Positions 17,161 through 26,490 of a stretch of DNA of 64,000 bases are shown piece after piece (the first letter of the stretch is position 1; each line of letters starts with the position of its first letter). The position numbers were made by a program, and so were the translations under genes. The notes under the pieces are model-generated. The model was given only the letters and a program-made list of their open reading frames with translations, had not been told where the DNA came from and ran no database searches. The stretch comes from [Enterobacter] lignolyticus SCF1 (GTDB lineage: Bacteria > Pseudomonadota > Gammaproteobacteria > Enterobacterales > Enterobacteriaceae), in the NCBI RefSeq assembly GCF_000164865.1, contig NC_014618.1, positions 2,170,001 to 2,234,000 on the forward strand, in the 5' to 3' direction.

Positions 17161-17619
17161 CTACTGCGCGCAGCACTTTTTAAATTTTTTGCCCGAGCCG
17201 CAGGGGCAGGGGTCATTTCGGCCAATCAGCGGTCGTGTACCATCAATATAATACCATTGTCCATTTTCTTGTAAGAATCTTGAACGTTCGATGATGGCGC
17301 CGTTTTTGTGATGCTCCCGGAAACGGGCGACAAAGCTGACGAAGCCTTCGTCGGGCGTGCGGCCGGCATCCGCCGCAAATATCGTCAGGCCAAGCCACTC
17401 GGTATTGGCAAATCCTAGCTCAATATCCTGACGAAAGGTCGGTGCGTGACAGGACGGGTGCCAGGTTTTCACCAGGTAATCTGCATCCTTCATCACAAAA
17501 GCAGTATAACGTGAACGCATAAGGTGTGACGGATCCGGTGCTAGCTGCGTACCAGTAAGATATCGCTGGCAACATACGCTATACTCCAGAGCACTGCCAC
17601 AGGGGCAAAGTGAAGACAA
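17161..17619 (-). CDS. ychJ: YchJ, SEC-C motif protein, TTG start
   Basis: 152 aa, exactly the E. coli YchJ length if translation begins at the TTG at 17619. AGGAGG lies five bases before that TTG, and the resulting N-terminus (SSLCPCGS) aligns with E. coli SQLCPCGS. Zinc-binding SEC-C motifs are at both ends: CPCGSALEYSVCC and CPCGSGKKFKKCC. The middle is an NTF2-like fold. Function unknown. It is upstream of purU on the same strand and divergent from rssA. Confidence 0.92.
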   Translation of the reverse strand: MSSLCPCGSALEYSVCCQRYLTGTQLAPDPSHLMRSRYTAFVMKDADYLVKTWHPSCHAPTFRQDIELGFANTEWLGLTIFAADAGRTPDEGFVSFVARFREHHKNGAIIERSRFLQENGQWYYIDGTRPLIGRNDPCPCGSGKKFKKCCAQ

Positions 17620-17728
17620 AATCGCCTCCTGTATCAATAGAAAGGCGCCGCTGCGCCAGGCGGCACTATGTTAACTGAGCTGTGGCAATGTTGCTACGTC
17701 CGGAAGCGGGGGATGTCCACCAGTAGTA

Positions 17729-18640
17729 ATGAGAAATCTTAAGATTGGTTTGGCCCTGGGAGCCGGGGCGGCGCGCGGATGGTCACATATCGGTGTTATC
17801 AAGGCACTGCACAAAATGGGTATCGACGTCGACATTGTCGCGGGCTGTTCAATTGGCGCGCTGGTGGGCGCTGCGTACGCCTCGGACAGGTTGCCGGTGC
17901 TGGAAAAGTGGGTATGCTCGTTCAACTCCTGGGACGTCTTACGCCTGATGGATCTCTCCTGGCGACGGGGAGGTCTGCTTCGTGGCGAACGCGTTTTTCG
18001 CCAGTTCCGCCAGGTGGTGCCTGCACAGACGATTGAGTCCTGCAGCCGACGGTTTGCGGCCGTGTCGACCAACATCAGTACCGGCCGGGAGCTGTGGTTT
18101 ACGGAGGGCGATCTCCACCTGGCCGTCCGGGCCTCCTGCAGTATGCCTGGCCTGATGGCGCCCGTTATGCATAACGGATACTGGATGGTGGACGGCGCCG
18201 TCGTTAACCCCGTTCCTGTCTCGCTGACCCGAGCGCTAGGCGCCGACATTGTTATCGCGGTTGACCTGCAGCATGACGCGCATTTGATGCAGCAGGATCT
18301 GCTGTCGGTGAATCTTCAGCCTGATATGTTGTCTGCAGAGAATGAGGATGCGCTGTCGTGGCCCGAGCGTTTTCGCGCAAGGCTCGGACGGATGACCTCG
18401 CGGCGAACCGCGATGACGCCGACGGCGATGGAAATAATGACGACGTCAATACAGGTGCTTGAAAACAGATTGAAGCGTAACCGCATGGCCGGGGACCCGC
18501 CGGATATTCTGCTGCAACCGTTTTGCCCGCAAATCTCCACCCTCGATTTCCATCGTGCACCTGCCGCGATAGCGGCGGGGCAACAAGCTGTTGATAAAAA
18601 GATGGATGAGCTTTTACCTTTGGTTCGTGCCGCGTCGTAG
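17729..18640 (+). CDS. rssA: RssA, patatin-like phospholipase-family protein
   Basis: 303 aa. A patatin domain with oxyanion-hole loop GAGAARG (11-17), nucleophile elbow GCSIG (S41) and catalytic DGA (in YWMVDGAVVNP), so the Ser-Asp dyad is intact. Its substrate is unknown. It is co-oriented with rssB, 91 bases upstream, as in E. coli where the pair can be co-transcribed. The N-terminus is clear by homology though the ribosome site is poor. Confidence 0.95.
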   Translation: MRNLKIGLALGAGAARGWSHIGVIKALHKMGIDVDIVAGCSIGALVGAAYASDRLPVLEKWVCSFNSWDVLRLMDLSWRRGGLLRGERVFRQFRQVVPAQTIESCSRRFAAVSTNISTGRELWFTEGDLHLAVRASCSMPGLMAPVMHNGYWMVDGAVVNPVPVSLTRALGADIVIAVDLQHDAHLMQQDLLSVNLQPDMLSAENEDALSWPERFRARLGRMTSRRTAMTPTAMEIMTTSIQVLENRLKRNRMAGDPPDILLQPFCPQISTLDFHRAPAAIAAGQQAVDKKMDELLPLVRAAS

Positions 18641-18731
18641 GGCACTTTTTTCGATTACTTCAGCAAATTCTGACAGGCGATACCGCGAATAGCATGCCAC
18701 TATTGATTTATCGTCAGCCAGGGGGGATATC

Positions 18732-19745
18732 ATGACGCAGCCATTGGCGGGAAAACAGATTCTGATTGTTGAGGACGAACCCGTTTTCCGCGCTCTGCTG
18801 GATTCGTGGCTTTCATCGCTGGGCGCGGAGACGGTCCTTGCGCAAGACGGCGTGGATGCCCTGGAAAAGATGGCCAAACTTAGCCCTGACCTGATGATCT
18901 GCGATCTCGCGATGCCGAGGATGAACGGACTTAAGCTGGTCGAGTTTCTGCGTAACGAAGGTAAACAGCTCCCTATCCTTATCATCTCTGCGACCGAGAA
19001 TATGGCGGATATCGCCAGGGCGCTGCGTCTTGGCGTTCAGGATGTGCTGCTAAAACCGGTAAAGGACCTTGACCAGCTGCGGGAAACGGTTTTCGCCTGC
19101 CTGTATCCGAATATGTTCAACTCGCGGGTTATAGAAGAAGAGCGCCTGTTTGAGGACTGGGACGCGCTGGTAAGCGATCCCTTCGCGGCAGCAAAACTGT
19201 TACAGGAACTGCAGCCTCCGGTACAGCAGGTGATGTCCCATTGCCGAATTAATTATCGTCAACTGGTGACGGCTGATAAACCTGGACTGGTGCTCGATAT
19301 TGCGCCGCTTTCGGAACACGACCTGGCCTTTTATTGCCTGGACGTTACCCGGGCCGGGGACAACGGTGTTCTGGCGGCGCTATTATTGCGCGCGCTCTTT
19401 AATGGTTTATTGCAGGAACAGCTTGCCCATCAGGGGCAGCGTCTGCCGGAACTTGGCAGTTTGTTAAAACAGGTTAACCAATTACTGCGTCAGGCGAACC
19501 TGCCGGGGCAATTTCCACTGCTGGTGGGTTATTACCATAGCGGAATAAAAAACCTGATCCTCGTGTCCGCCGGTCTCAATGGAACGCTAAACACGGGAAA
19601 GCATCAAATTCAAATCAGCAATGGCGTTCCGCTGGGGACATTAGGAAATGCTTATTTAAACCAAATCAGCCAGCGCTGTGATTCCTGGCAGTGTCAGATT
19701 TGGGGGGCAGGTGGACGATTACGATTAATGTTGTCTGCGGAATGA
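18732..19745 (+). CDS. rssB: RssB, adaptor for RpoS proteolysis
   Basis: Response-regulator-like adaptor of 337 aa that delivers the stationary-phase sigma factor RpoS to ClpXP. The receiver domain (about 9-125) has phospho-acceptor D58 and K108 (LLKPVKDL). The C-terminal half is a degenerate PP2C-like domain that binds RpoS. It is near identical to the E. coli protein to the last residue (RLMLSAE). Confidence 0.98.
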   Translation: MTQPLAGKQILIVEDEPVFRALLDSWLSSLGAETVLAQDGVDALEKMAKLSPDLMICDLAMPRMNGLKLVEFLRNEGKQLPILIISATENMADIARALRLGVQDVLLKPVKDLDQLRETVFACLYPNMFNSRVIEEERLFEDWDALVSDPFAAAKLLQELQPPVQQVMSHCRINYRQLVTADKPGLVLDIAPLSEHDLAFYCLDVTRAGDNGVLAALLLRALFNGLLQEQLAHQGQRLPELGSLLKQVNQLLRQANLPGQFPLLVGYYHSGIKNLILVSAGLNGTLNTGKHQIQISNGVPLGTLGNAYLNQISQRCDSWQCQIWGAGGRLRLMLSAE

Positions 19746-19863
19746 GCAATTAGAGCGCCCCTGTCGATATAGCGCTGCTTGCTTTCCGACAGTGGTGGTA
19801 CTATCAGCGCAAGTAATGCGTATAAATCCTAATTCAATGTTCTCGCGCTCTTTTCAGGTCCAG

Positions 19864-19887
19864 CCTCCCGGGAGGGACTGATATACT
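19864..19887 (+). promoter_or_regulatory. probable galU promoter with extended -10 and a 12-base palindrome
   Basis: TATACT (19882-19887) is preceded by TG one base away, an extended -10. No good -35 is present; instead the perfect palindrome CCTCCCGGGAGG (19864-19875) sits in the -35 zone. The resulting leader is about 50 bases. Confidence 0.5.
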
Positions 19888-19943
19888 TGGCGCGTGATTA
19901 ATTAACGAGCACGTTCAAATTCTGAACAGTTCAGGAGATTTCA

Positions 19944-20852
19944 ATGGCTGCATTAAATTCAAAAGTCACTAAGGCCGTAATCCCGGTTGCGGGATTAGGG
20001 ACCCGGATGTTACCCGCCACCAAAGCTATTCCTAAGGAAATGCTGCCGCTGGTGGATAAGCCATTAATTCAGTATGTTGTTAATGAATGTATCGCAGCAG
20101 GCATCACTGAAATTGTGCTTGTTACCCATTCTTCAAAAAATTCAATTGAAAACCACTTTGATACCAGCTTTGAACTCGAAGCGATGCTGGAAAAACGCGT
20201 AAAGCGCCAGCTGCTGGAAGAAGTTCAGTCTATTTGCCCGCCGCACGTCACTATTATGCAGGTGCGTCAGGGACTGGCGAAAGGTCTGGGACATGCGGTG
20301 CTGTGCGCGCATCCGGTTGTGGGCGATGAAGCGGTTGCCGTCATCCTGCCGGACGTTATTCTGGACGAATATGAGTCCGACCTGTCCCGCGATAACCTGG
20401 CGGAAATGATCAGGCGCTTTGATGAGACCGGCGCCAGCCAGATCATGGTTGAACCCGTTGAAGACGTTACCGCATACGGCGTGGTGGACTGCAAGGGCGA
20501 AGCGCTGCATCCGGGCGACAGCGTGCCGATGGTTGGCGTAGTGGAAAAACCGAAAGCCGACGTTGCGCCGTCGAATCTGGCCGTCGTAGGGCGCTATGTG
20601 CTCAGCGCTGAAATCTGGCCTCTGCTGGCGAAAACCCCTCCGGGAGCCGGTGACGAAATTCAGCTGACTGACGCCATTGATATGCTGATCGAAAAAGAGA
20701 CGGTTGAAGCGTACCACATGAAGGGCAAGAGCCACGACTGCGGTAATAAGCTTGGCTATATGCAGGCATTCGTCGAATACGGTATTCGCCACAATACCCT
20801 GGGCGCTGATTTTAAAGCGTGGCTGGAAGAGACGATGGGCGTGAGCAAGTAA
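19944..20852 (+). CDS. galU: UTP-glucose-1-phosphate uridylyltransferase GalU
   Basis: 302 aa. It makes UDP-glucose, used for LPS, capsule, trehalose and membrane-derived glucans. The N-terminal nucleotidyltransferase signature (PVAGLGTRMLPATKAIPKE) is at about 16-35, and the active-site VEKP motif and K-containing DCGNKLGY segment are present. AGGAG precedes the ATG. Confidence 0.98.
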   Translation: MAALNSKVTKAVIPVAGLGTRMLPATKAIPKEMLPLVDKPLIQYVVNECIAAGITEIVLVTHSSKNSIENHFDTSFELEAMLEKRVKRQLLEEVQSICPPHVTIMQVRQGLAKGLGHAVLCAHPVVGDEAVAVILPDVILDEYESDLSRDNLAEMIRRFDETGASQIMVEPVEDVTAYGVVDCKGEALHPGDSVPMVGVVEKPKADVAPSNLAVVGRYVLSAEIWPLLAKTPPGAGDEIQLTDAIDMLIEKETVEAYHMKGKSHDCGNKLGYMQAFVEYGIRHNTLGADFKAWLEETMGVSK

Positions 20853-20882
20853 TCCAGCGGCGATTTAGCAGGTTTAAATCTG

Positions 20883-20912
20883 AACCGGGAAGCGAGGCTT
20901 CCCGGTTTTTTT
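20883..20912 (+). terminator. galU intrinsic terminator
   Basis: An 11-base stem AACCGGGAAGC/GCTTCCCGGTT around GAG with a run of T lies 30 bases after galU. Confidence 0.92.
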
Positions 20913-20973
20913 ATCGCTGCGCTTCATGCTGCCTGGAAATTGACCGTCGGGATCTTTATCGCGTGCCTAAATG

Positions 20974-21005
20974 ATAAAAAAAATCCCGCCGGGGCGGGAT
21001 TTTTG
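20974..21005 (-). terminator. hns intrinsic terminator
   Basis: AAATCCCGCC pairs with GGCGGGATTT, with T/A runs on both sides. It is 15 bases past the hns stop on the minus strand and could also catch galU read-through. Confidence 0.88.
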
Positions 21006-21020
21006 TATGAGCGCGGAGGA

Positions 21021-21428
21021 TTAGATCAGGAAATCGTCCAGAGATTTACCCTGCTCATCCATCGCTTTTTTGATTACCGCTGGGGTACGGCCCTGGCCAG
21101 TCCAGGTTTTAGTTTCGCCGTTTTCATCAACGTAGCTGTATTTAGCCGGACGTGCTGCACGCTTAGCTTTAGTGCCGGTTTTAGCGGCAGCCATGCTGTT
21201 CAGCAGTTCGTTCGGATCAATACCATCAGCGATCAGCATTTCACGGTACTGTTGCAGTTTACGGGTACGTTCTTCGATTTCAGCAGCCGCAGCGCTTTCT
21301 TCTTCACGACGTTCATTAACAACAACTTCTAATTTTTCCAGCATTTCTTCAAGCGTTTCAAGGGTGCATTCTCTCGCCTGCGCACGAAGAGTACGGATGT
21401 TGTTCAGAATTTTAAGTGCTTCGCTCAT
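21021..21428 (-). CDS. hns: nucleoid-associated silencer H-NS
   Basis: 135 aa. It silences A/T-rich and horizontally acquired DNA. The N-terminal dimerisation/oligomerisation coiled coil spans about 1-83, a lysine-rich linker (about 84-95) follows, and the C-terminal domain has the AT-hook-like loop TWTGQGRTP. It is nearly identical to E. coli H-NS but ends at DDFLI, lacking the last two residues (KQ). GAG-ATTACTACA precedes the ATG as in E. coli. Confidence 0.99.
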   Translation of the reverse strand: MSEALKILNNIRTLRAQARECTLETLEEMLEKLEVVVNERREEESAAAAEIEERTRKLQQYREMLIADGIDPNELLNSMAAAKTGTKAKRAARPAKYSYVDENGETKTWTGQGRTPAVIKKAMDEQGKSLDDFLI

Positions 21429-21473
21429 TGTAGTAATCTCAAACTTATATTGTGGGGGGGGTTTGTTGAACTA

Positions 21474-21502
21474 ATAATAGAGCGATAAATTCAGATGTGC
21501 AA
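21474..21502 (-). promoter_or_regulatory. hns promoter
   Basis: On the minus strand, TTGCAC (21497-21502), exactly 17 bases, then TATTAT (21474-21479). Transcription would start near 21467, giving a leader of about 39 bases that contains a run of eight C. The A/T-rich flank fits autoregulation by H-NS. Confidence 0.75.
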
Positions 21503-21921
21503 TAGGGATGATTGTAAGGAATTCAAAATTACATGTTATTTATCGCGTCGGGTAATTAGGTTAAGTTAAATTTATGGGGTTGCTTCGGGTCATTTCCGCT
21601 TATTGTGCAGGTTCTAGGCAGGCGATCACCTGGACAAAGTATGCCTTTTTTGAACTCTTCCAGTACGGTATATATCCTGGTGGCAATAAATTATCAGTCT
21701 TTTGTATTAGTCGCTGCCCCGTAAATTGTCTGCTATTCATTAGCGAGGGGAACAGTCCCAGGTGAAGTACGGCAAGGCCTGGCGATGTAAAATGTGACAA
21801 CCAGGGCATTTGTTATGCGACAGCGCGGCAGGGTTAATCCCTGGGTATCTGATTGTTATTATAGATAAGATAAGGTTTATATTTACTAAAGTCAGGGTTA
21901 TCGCTGACTAAAGCATGAACG
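21503..21921. other. hns-tdk intergenic region without a convincing gene
   Basis: This A/T-rich stretch between the two promoters has short open frames on both strands, none with a ribosome site or recognisable protein. It most likely holds upstream regulatory DNA of hns (curved, H-NS or Fis binding), which I cannot delimit further. Confidence 0.4.
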
Positions 21922-21950
21922 CTGATATCAACAAGGAAATAGGGTACAAT
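21922..21950 (+). promoter_or_regulatory. tdk promoter
   Basis: CTGATA (21922-21927), a 17-base spacer and TACAAT (21945-21950), with the tdk ATG about 35 bases past the expected start of transcription. Confidence 0.6.
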
Positions 21951-21990
21951 TCGTGCCATTAAAAACACGTTGATTGGGGTGATGTTGCCA

Positions 21991-22614
21991 ATGGCACAAC
22001 TATATTTCTACTACTCGGCAATGAATGCAGGGAAGTCGACGGCGCTTCTGCAGTCTTCATACAATTACCAGGAACGGGGTATGCGTACGCTGGTTTACAC
22101 CGCGGAAATTGACGATCGTTTTGGCGCCGGTAAAGTGAGCTCGCGTATCGGCCTGTCGTCGCCTGCAAAGCTCTACAACCAACAGACCGTGTTACGTGAT
22201 GATATTGCCGCAGAACACGCTCAGGAGCCCATACACTGCGTTCTGGTGGACGAAAGCCAGTTCCTGACTCGCCAGCAGGTCTACGAACTGTCTGAGGTGG
22301 TAGATGATTTAGATATCCCGGTGCTGTGTTACGGCTTACGTACGGATTTTCGCGGTGAGTTATTTACCGGCAGTCAGTATTTGCTGGCATGGTCCGATAA
22401 GCTGGTAGAACTGAAAACGATTTGCTTCTGCGGGCGTAAGGCAAGCATGGTGCTGCGGCTCGATCAGGAAGGCCGTCCCTATAATGAAGGCGAGCAGGTG
22501 GTGATTGGCGGGAATGAACGCTATATCTCCGTGTGCCGTAAACACTATAAAGAGGCGCTGGAAGTGGGGTCTTTATCGGTTATTCAGCAGCGTCTGCGCG
22601 GCACGGCTACCTGA
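21991..22614 (+). CDS. tdk: thymidine kinase Tdk
   Basis: Type II thymidine kinase of 207 aa (pyrimidine salvage: thymidine to dTMP). P-loop SAMNAGKST at about 9-17, DESQF catalytic segment (in place of the DECQF of E. coli), lasso-domain zinc cysteines (CFCGRKA and CRKH). The start at 21991 gives MAQLYFYYSAM as in E. coli; upstream in-frame starts add seven unconserved residues. Confidence 0.97.
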   Translation: MAQLYFYYSAMNAGKSTALLQSSYNYQERGMRTLVYTAEIDDRFGAGKVSSRIGLSSPAKLYNQQTVLRDDIAAEHAQEPIHCVLVDESQFLTRQQVYELSEVVDDLDIPVLCYGLRTDFRGELFTGSQYLLAWSDKLVELKTICFCGRKASMVLRLDQEGRPYNEGEQVVIGGNERYISVCRKHYKEALEVGSLSVIQQRLRGTAT

Positions 22615-22645
22615 TTCCATCGTATACAGGTTAAATGCAGGAAAT

Positions 22646-22674
22646 AAAAAACCCGCCATCAGGCGGGTTTTTTT
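22646..22674. terminator. bidirectional terminator between tdk and adhE
   Basis: AAAAAACCCGCC-ATCA-GGCGGGTTTTTTT is symmetric, with an A-run on one side and a T-run on the other, so it can end both convergent transcripts. Confidence 0.92.
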
Positions 22675-22687
22675 ATCAGGCTGTCAA

Positions 22688-25366
22688 TCAGGCGCTTTTC
22701 TTCGCTTTCTTGTCAGCTTTAGCCGGTGCGGCTTCTGCCTTCACCGCTACCGTTTCACCTTCTTTGAACTCACGGCCGTAGTAAGTATCCAGCAGGATCT
22801 GTTTCAGCTCGGAGATCAGCGGGTAACGCGGGTTGGCGCCGGTGCACTGGTCGTCAAACGCATCTTCAGACAGTTTGTCTACGTGTGCCAGGAAGTCTGC
22901 TTCCTGAACGCCCGCTTCGCGGATAGACTTCGGAATGCCCAGTTCAGCTTTAACGCTTTCCAGCCATGCCAGCAGTTTCTCAATCTTCGCCGCAGTACGG
23001 TCACCCGGTGCGCTCAGACCCAGATGGTCAGCGATTTCGGCATAGCGACGACGAGCCTGCGGACGGTCATACTGGCTGAATGCAGTCTGCTTGGTCGGGT
23101 TGTCGTTGGCGTTATAGCGAATAACGTTGCTGATCAGAAGGGCGTTCGCCAGACCGTGAGGAATGTGGAACTGAGAACCCAGCTTGTGCGCCATGGAGTG
23201 ACATACGCCCAGGAAGGCGTTGGCAAACGCGATACCGGCGATGGTGGCGGCACTGTGAACACGCTCACGCGCTACCGGGTTTTTAGACCCTTCGTGGTAG
23301 GACGCAGGCAGGTTTTCTTTCAGCAGCTTCAGCGCCTGCAGAGCCTGACCGTCAGAGAACTCAGAGGCCAGTACGGAAACGTAAGCTTCCAGCGCGTGCG
23401 TTACCGCATCCAGACCACCGAATGCGCACAGGGACTTCGGCATATCCATCACCAGGTTGGCGTCAACGATCGCCATGTCCGGGGTCAGCGCGTAGTCAGC
23501 CAGCGGGTATTTCTGACCGGTAGCATCATCGGTAACGACCGCAAACGGCGTAACTTCAGAACCGGTACCGGAAGTGGTGGTGACAGCGACCATTTTCGCT
23601 TTCACGCCCATTTTCGGGAACTTGTAGATACGTTTACGGATGTCCATAAAGCGCAGCGCCAGTTCTTCGAAGTGGGTTTCCGGGTGCTCATACATTACCC
23701 ACATGATTTTCGCCGCATCCATCGGGGAACCACCGCCCAGCGCGATGATAACGTCCGGTTTGAAGGAGTTAGCGAGCTCGGCGCCTTTACGAACGATAGA
23801 CAGCGTTGGGTCCGCTTCAACTTCGAAGAACACTTCGGTTTCAACGCCAGCCGCTTTCAGCACGGAGGTTATCTGATCCGCGTAGCCGTTGTTGAACAGG
23901 AAGCGGTCAGTTACGACCAGCGCGCGTTTGTGACCATCGGTAATCACTTCATCCAGCGCGATTGGCAGTGAGCCACGACGGAAGTAGATAGATTTCGGAA
24001 GTTTGTGCCACAACATGTTTTCAGCTCGCTTAGCAACGGTTTTCTTGTTGATCAGGTGTTTCGGACCAACGTTTTCAGAGATGGAGTTACCACCCCAGGA
24101 ACCACAACCCAGAGTCAGGGAAGGTGCGAGTTTGAAGTTGTACAGGTCACCGATACCACCCTGAGAAGCCGGGGTGTTGATCAGGATACGCGCAGTTTTC
24201 ATCTTCTGACCGAAGTGAGCGACGCGTTCTGGCTGGTTGTCCTGGTCGGTGTACAGGCAAGAGGTATGGCCGATACCGCCCATGGCGACCAGCTTCTCTG
24301 CTTTCTCTACCGCGTCATCGAAATCTTTCGCGCGGTACATAGCCAGCGTCGGAGACAGTTTCTCGTGAGCAAACGGCTCGCTTTCGTCAACGACTTTCAC
24401 TTCGCCAATCAGAATCTTAGTGGTTTCTGGTACGGAGAAACCAGCCAGTTCGGCGATTTTGTACGCAGGCTGGCCTACGATAGCGGCGTTCAGCGCGCCA
24501 TTCTTCAGGATGATGTCCTGAACGGCTTTCAGCTCTTTGCCCTGCAGCATGTAGCCGCCGTGGGTGGCGAAACGCTCGCGCACTGCGTCGTAGACGGAAT
24601 CAACAACAACAACGGACTGCTCGGAAGCACAGATAACGCCGTTGTCGAAGGTTTTAGACATCAGTACGGAAGCCACCGCACGTTTGATATCTGCCGTTTC
24701 GTCGATAACAACAGGGGTGTTGCCTGCGCCTACGCCGATTGCTGGTTTACCGGAGCTGTATGCTGCTTTAACCATGCCCGGGCCACCGGTGGCCAGAATC
24801 AGGTTAATGTCAGGGTGGTGCATCAGCGCGTTGGACAGCTCAACGGAAGGTTGATCGATCCAGCCAATCAGGTCTTTCGGCGCACCCGCTGCGATTGCCG
24901 CCTGCAGAACGATATCTGCCGCTTTGTTGGTAGCGTCTTTAGCACGCGGATGCGGGGAGAAGATAATGGCGTTACGGGTCTTCAGGCTGATCAGCGATTT
25001 GAAGATAGCCGTGGAGGTCGGGTTAGTTGTTGGAACGATACCGCAGATGATGCCGATAGGTTCTGCGATGGTGATGGTGCCGAAGGTGTCGTCTACAGAC
25101 AGCACGCCGCAGGTTTTCTCATCTTTATAGGCGTTGTAGATATACTCAGAAGCAAAGTGGTTTTTGATCACTTTATCTTCGATGATACCCATGCCGGATT
25201 CGGCAACGGCCATTTTAGCGAGAGGGATTCGAGCATCTGCAGCAGCCAGAGCGGCCGCGCGGAAGATTTTATCAACCTGTTCTTGGGTGAAATTGGCATA
25301 TTCACGCTGGGCTTTTTTTACGCGCTCGACGAGTGCGTTAAGTTCAGCGACATTAGTAACAGCCAT
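22688..25366 (-). CDS. adhE: bifunctional acetaldehyde-CoA/alcohol dehydrogenase AdhE
   Basis: 892 aa. It reduces acetyl-CoA to acetaldehyde and then ethanol, regenerating NAD+ in fermentation, and forms filaments (spirosomes). The N-terminal aldehyde-dehydrogenase half (about 1-440) has the catalytic cysteine in FDNGVICASEQS. The C-terminal iron-dependent alcohol-dehydrogenase half has metal histidines in CHSMAHKLGSQFHIPHG. A basic Ala/Lys-rich tail ends the protein. AGGAGA precedes the ATG. Confidence 0.99.
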   Translation of the reverse strand: MAVTNVAELNALVERVKKAQREYANFTQEQVDKIFRAAALAAADARIPLAKMAVAESGMGIIEDKVIKNHFASEYIYNAYKDEKTCGVLSVDDTFGTITIAEPIGIICGIVPTTNPTSTAIFKSLISLKTRNAIIFSPHPRAKDATNKAADIVLQAAIAAGAPKDLIGWIDQPSVELSNALMHHPDINLILATGGPGMVKAAYSSGKPAIGVGAGNTPVVIDETADIKRAVASVLMSKTFDNGVICASEQSVVVVDSVYDAVRERFATHGGYMLQGKELKAVQDIILKNGALNAAIVGQPAYKIAELAGFSVPETTKILIGEVKVVDESEPFAHEKLSPTLAMYRAKDFDDAVEKAEKLVAMGGIGHTSCLYTDQDNQPERVAHFGQKMKTARILINTPASQGGIGDLYNFKLAPSLTLGCGSWGGNSISENVGPKHLINKKTVAKRAENMLWHKLPKSIYFRRGSLPIALDEVITDGHKRALVVTDRFLFNNGYADQITSVLKAAGVETEVFFEVEADPTLSIVRKGAELANSFKPDVIIALGGGSPMDAAKIMWVMYEHPETHFEELALRFMDIRKRIYKFPKMGVKAKMVAVTTTSGTGSEVTPFAVVTDDATGQKYPLADYALTPDMAIVDANLVMDMPKSLCAFGGLDAVTHALEAYVSVLASEFSDGQALQALKLLKENLPASYHEGSKNPVARERVHSAATIAGIAFANAFLGVCHSMAHKLGSQFHIPHGLANALLISNVIRYNANDNPTKQTAFSQYDRPQARRRYAEIADHLGLSAPGDRTAAKIEKLLAWLESVKAELGIPKSIREAGVQEADFLAHVDKLSEDAFDDQCTGANPRYPLISELKQILLDTYYGREFKEGETVAVKAEAAPAKADKKAKKSA

Positions 25367-25842
25367 AATGCTCTCCTGGATAATGTTAAACTTTTTTAGT
25401 AAATCAACTGCGCGATACGTCAGTATAGACAGACCGTATGCAGCTTGCGCAAGAGCCTTGAAAATAACAGGTCACTCACGACCTTCGATTCACTGACTTA
25501 CTAAACGAGCCTTCCCATTACTCCTGGGGACATCAGGATACCCTCTGATGGCGGAATCAAGATTACTCACTTCTGAGTATGAATTACGTGATCTAAATCA
25601 AGATTACCCCAAGCTGACACCTTTCAGCAGGCCCGTTTTAGCGATTTGTATCAAGTGTTAAAAGATCGTGCTCAAGTCCGGGGGTAACATTAGCATAATT
25701 CATACAAATACATAACAGCGTGTAATGACAGCGTTTTTAGCAGATTTAGCGTGAAGAATGCCGATAAAAAGCGTATCTTCAGCGCGGATTTCATTATTCC
25801 TTTTCGTCAACGACCATTTTTGATGAGTTTGCGGGGCTAACC
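25367..25842. promoter_or_regulatory. adhE/ychE divergent regulatory region with an FNR/CRP-like box
   Basis: 476 bases without a gene. GTGATCTAAATCAA (25588-25601) is one mismatch from TTGAT-N4-ATCAA and lies about 220 bases upstream of the adhE start codon. E. coli adhE has a long leader and several regulators (Cra, NarL, Fis), so a complex promoter is expected. I could not assign the -10/-35 elements with confidence. Confidence 0.45.
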
Positions 25843-26490
25843 GTGATTCAAACTTTGTTTGATTTTCCCACTTATGTTAAGTTTTTCATTGGGTTGTTTG
25901 CATTGGTGAACCCGGTAGGCATCATTCCGGTCTTCATCAGTATGACCAGCTACCAGTCGGCGCCTGCCCGCAACAAAACCAACCTTACCGCCAACCTGTC
26001 CGTCGCCATTATTCTCTGGACGTCGCTGTTTCTCGGAGACGGTATCCTTCAGCTGTTCGGTATCTCCATCGATTCCTTCCGCATTGCGGGCGGCATCCTG
26101 GTGGTGACGATTGCCATGTCGATGATAAGCGGCAAGCTGGGGGAAGATAAACAGAACAAGCAGGAGAAGTCGGAAACGGCGATCCGCGAAAGCGTTGGCG
26201 TCGTTCCTCTGGCGCTACCGCTGATGGCGGGGCCGGGCGCTATCAGTTCGACCATCGTCTGGGGAACGCGTTATAACAACCTGGCGCACCTGCTGGGTTT
26301 CTCTGTGGCGATTGCTATTTTCGCCGCCTGCTGTTGGGGATTGTTTCGCATTGCGCCGTGGCTGGTGCGCCTGCTCGGGCAGACGGGGATCAACGTTATT
26401 ACCCGTATCATGGGTCTGCTGCTGATGGCGCTGGGCATTGAGTTCATCGTCACCGGGATTAAATCGATTTTTCCAGGTCTTGTCGGTTAA
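25843..26490 (+). CDS. ychE: YchE, MarC-family integral membrane protein, GTG start
   Basis: 215 aa with six predicted membrane helices in the MarC/UPF0056 family; function unknown. It is nearly colinear with E. coli YchE, which also starts at this point. The initiation codon is GTG at 25843; the N-terminus (MIQTLFDFPTYVKFFIGL) is conserved. The gene lies between adhE and opp as in E. coli. Confidence 0.94.
   Translation: MIQTLFDFPTYVKFFIGLFALVNPVGIIPVFISMTSYQSAPARNKTNLTANLSVAIILWTSLFLGDGILQLFGISIDSFRIAGGILVVTIAMSMISGKLGEDKQNKQEKSETAIRESVGVVPLALPLMAGPGAISSTIVWGTRYNNLAHLLGFSVAIAIFAACCWGLFRIAPWLVRLLGQTGINVITRIMGLLLMALGIEFIVTGIKSIFPGLVG

Noticed and set aside
21574..21809. Small frames in the hns-tdk gap
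   Set aside because: They overlap each other on both strands and have no ribosome site or recognisable protein.
22505..25399. Long plus-strand frames opposite adhE
   Set aside because: Antisense shadows of adhE; the adhE frame matches the family from end to end.
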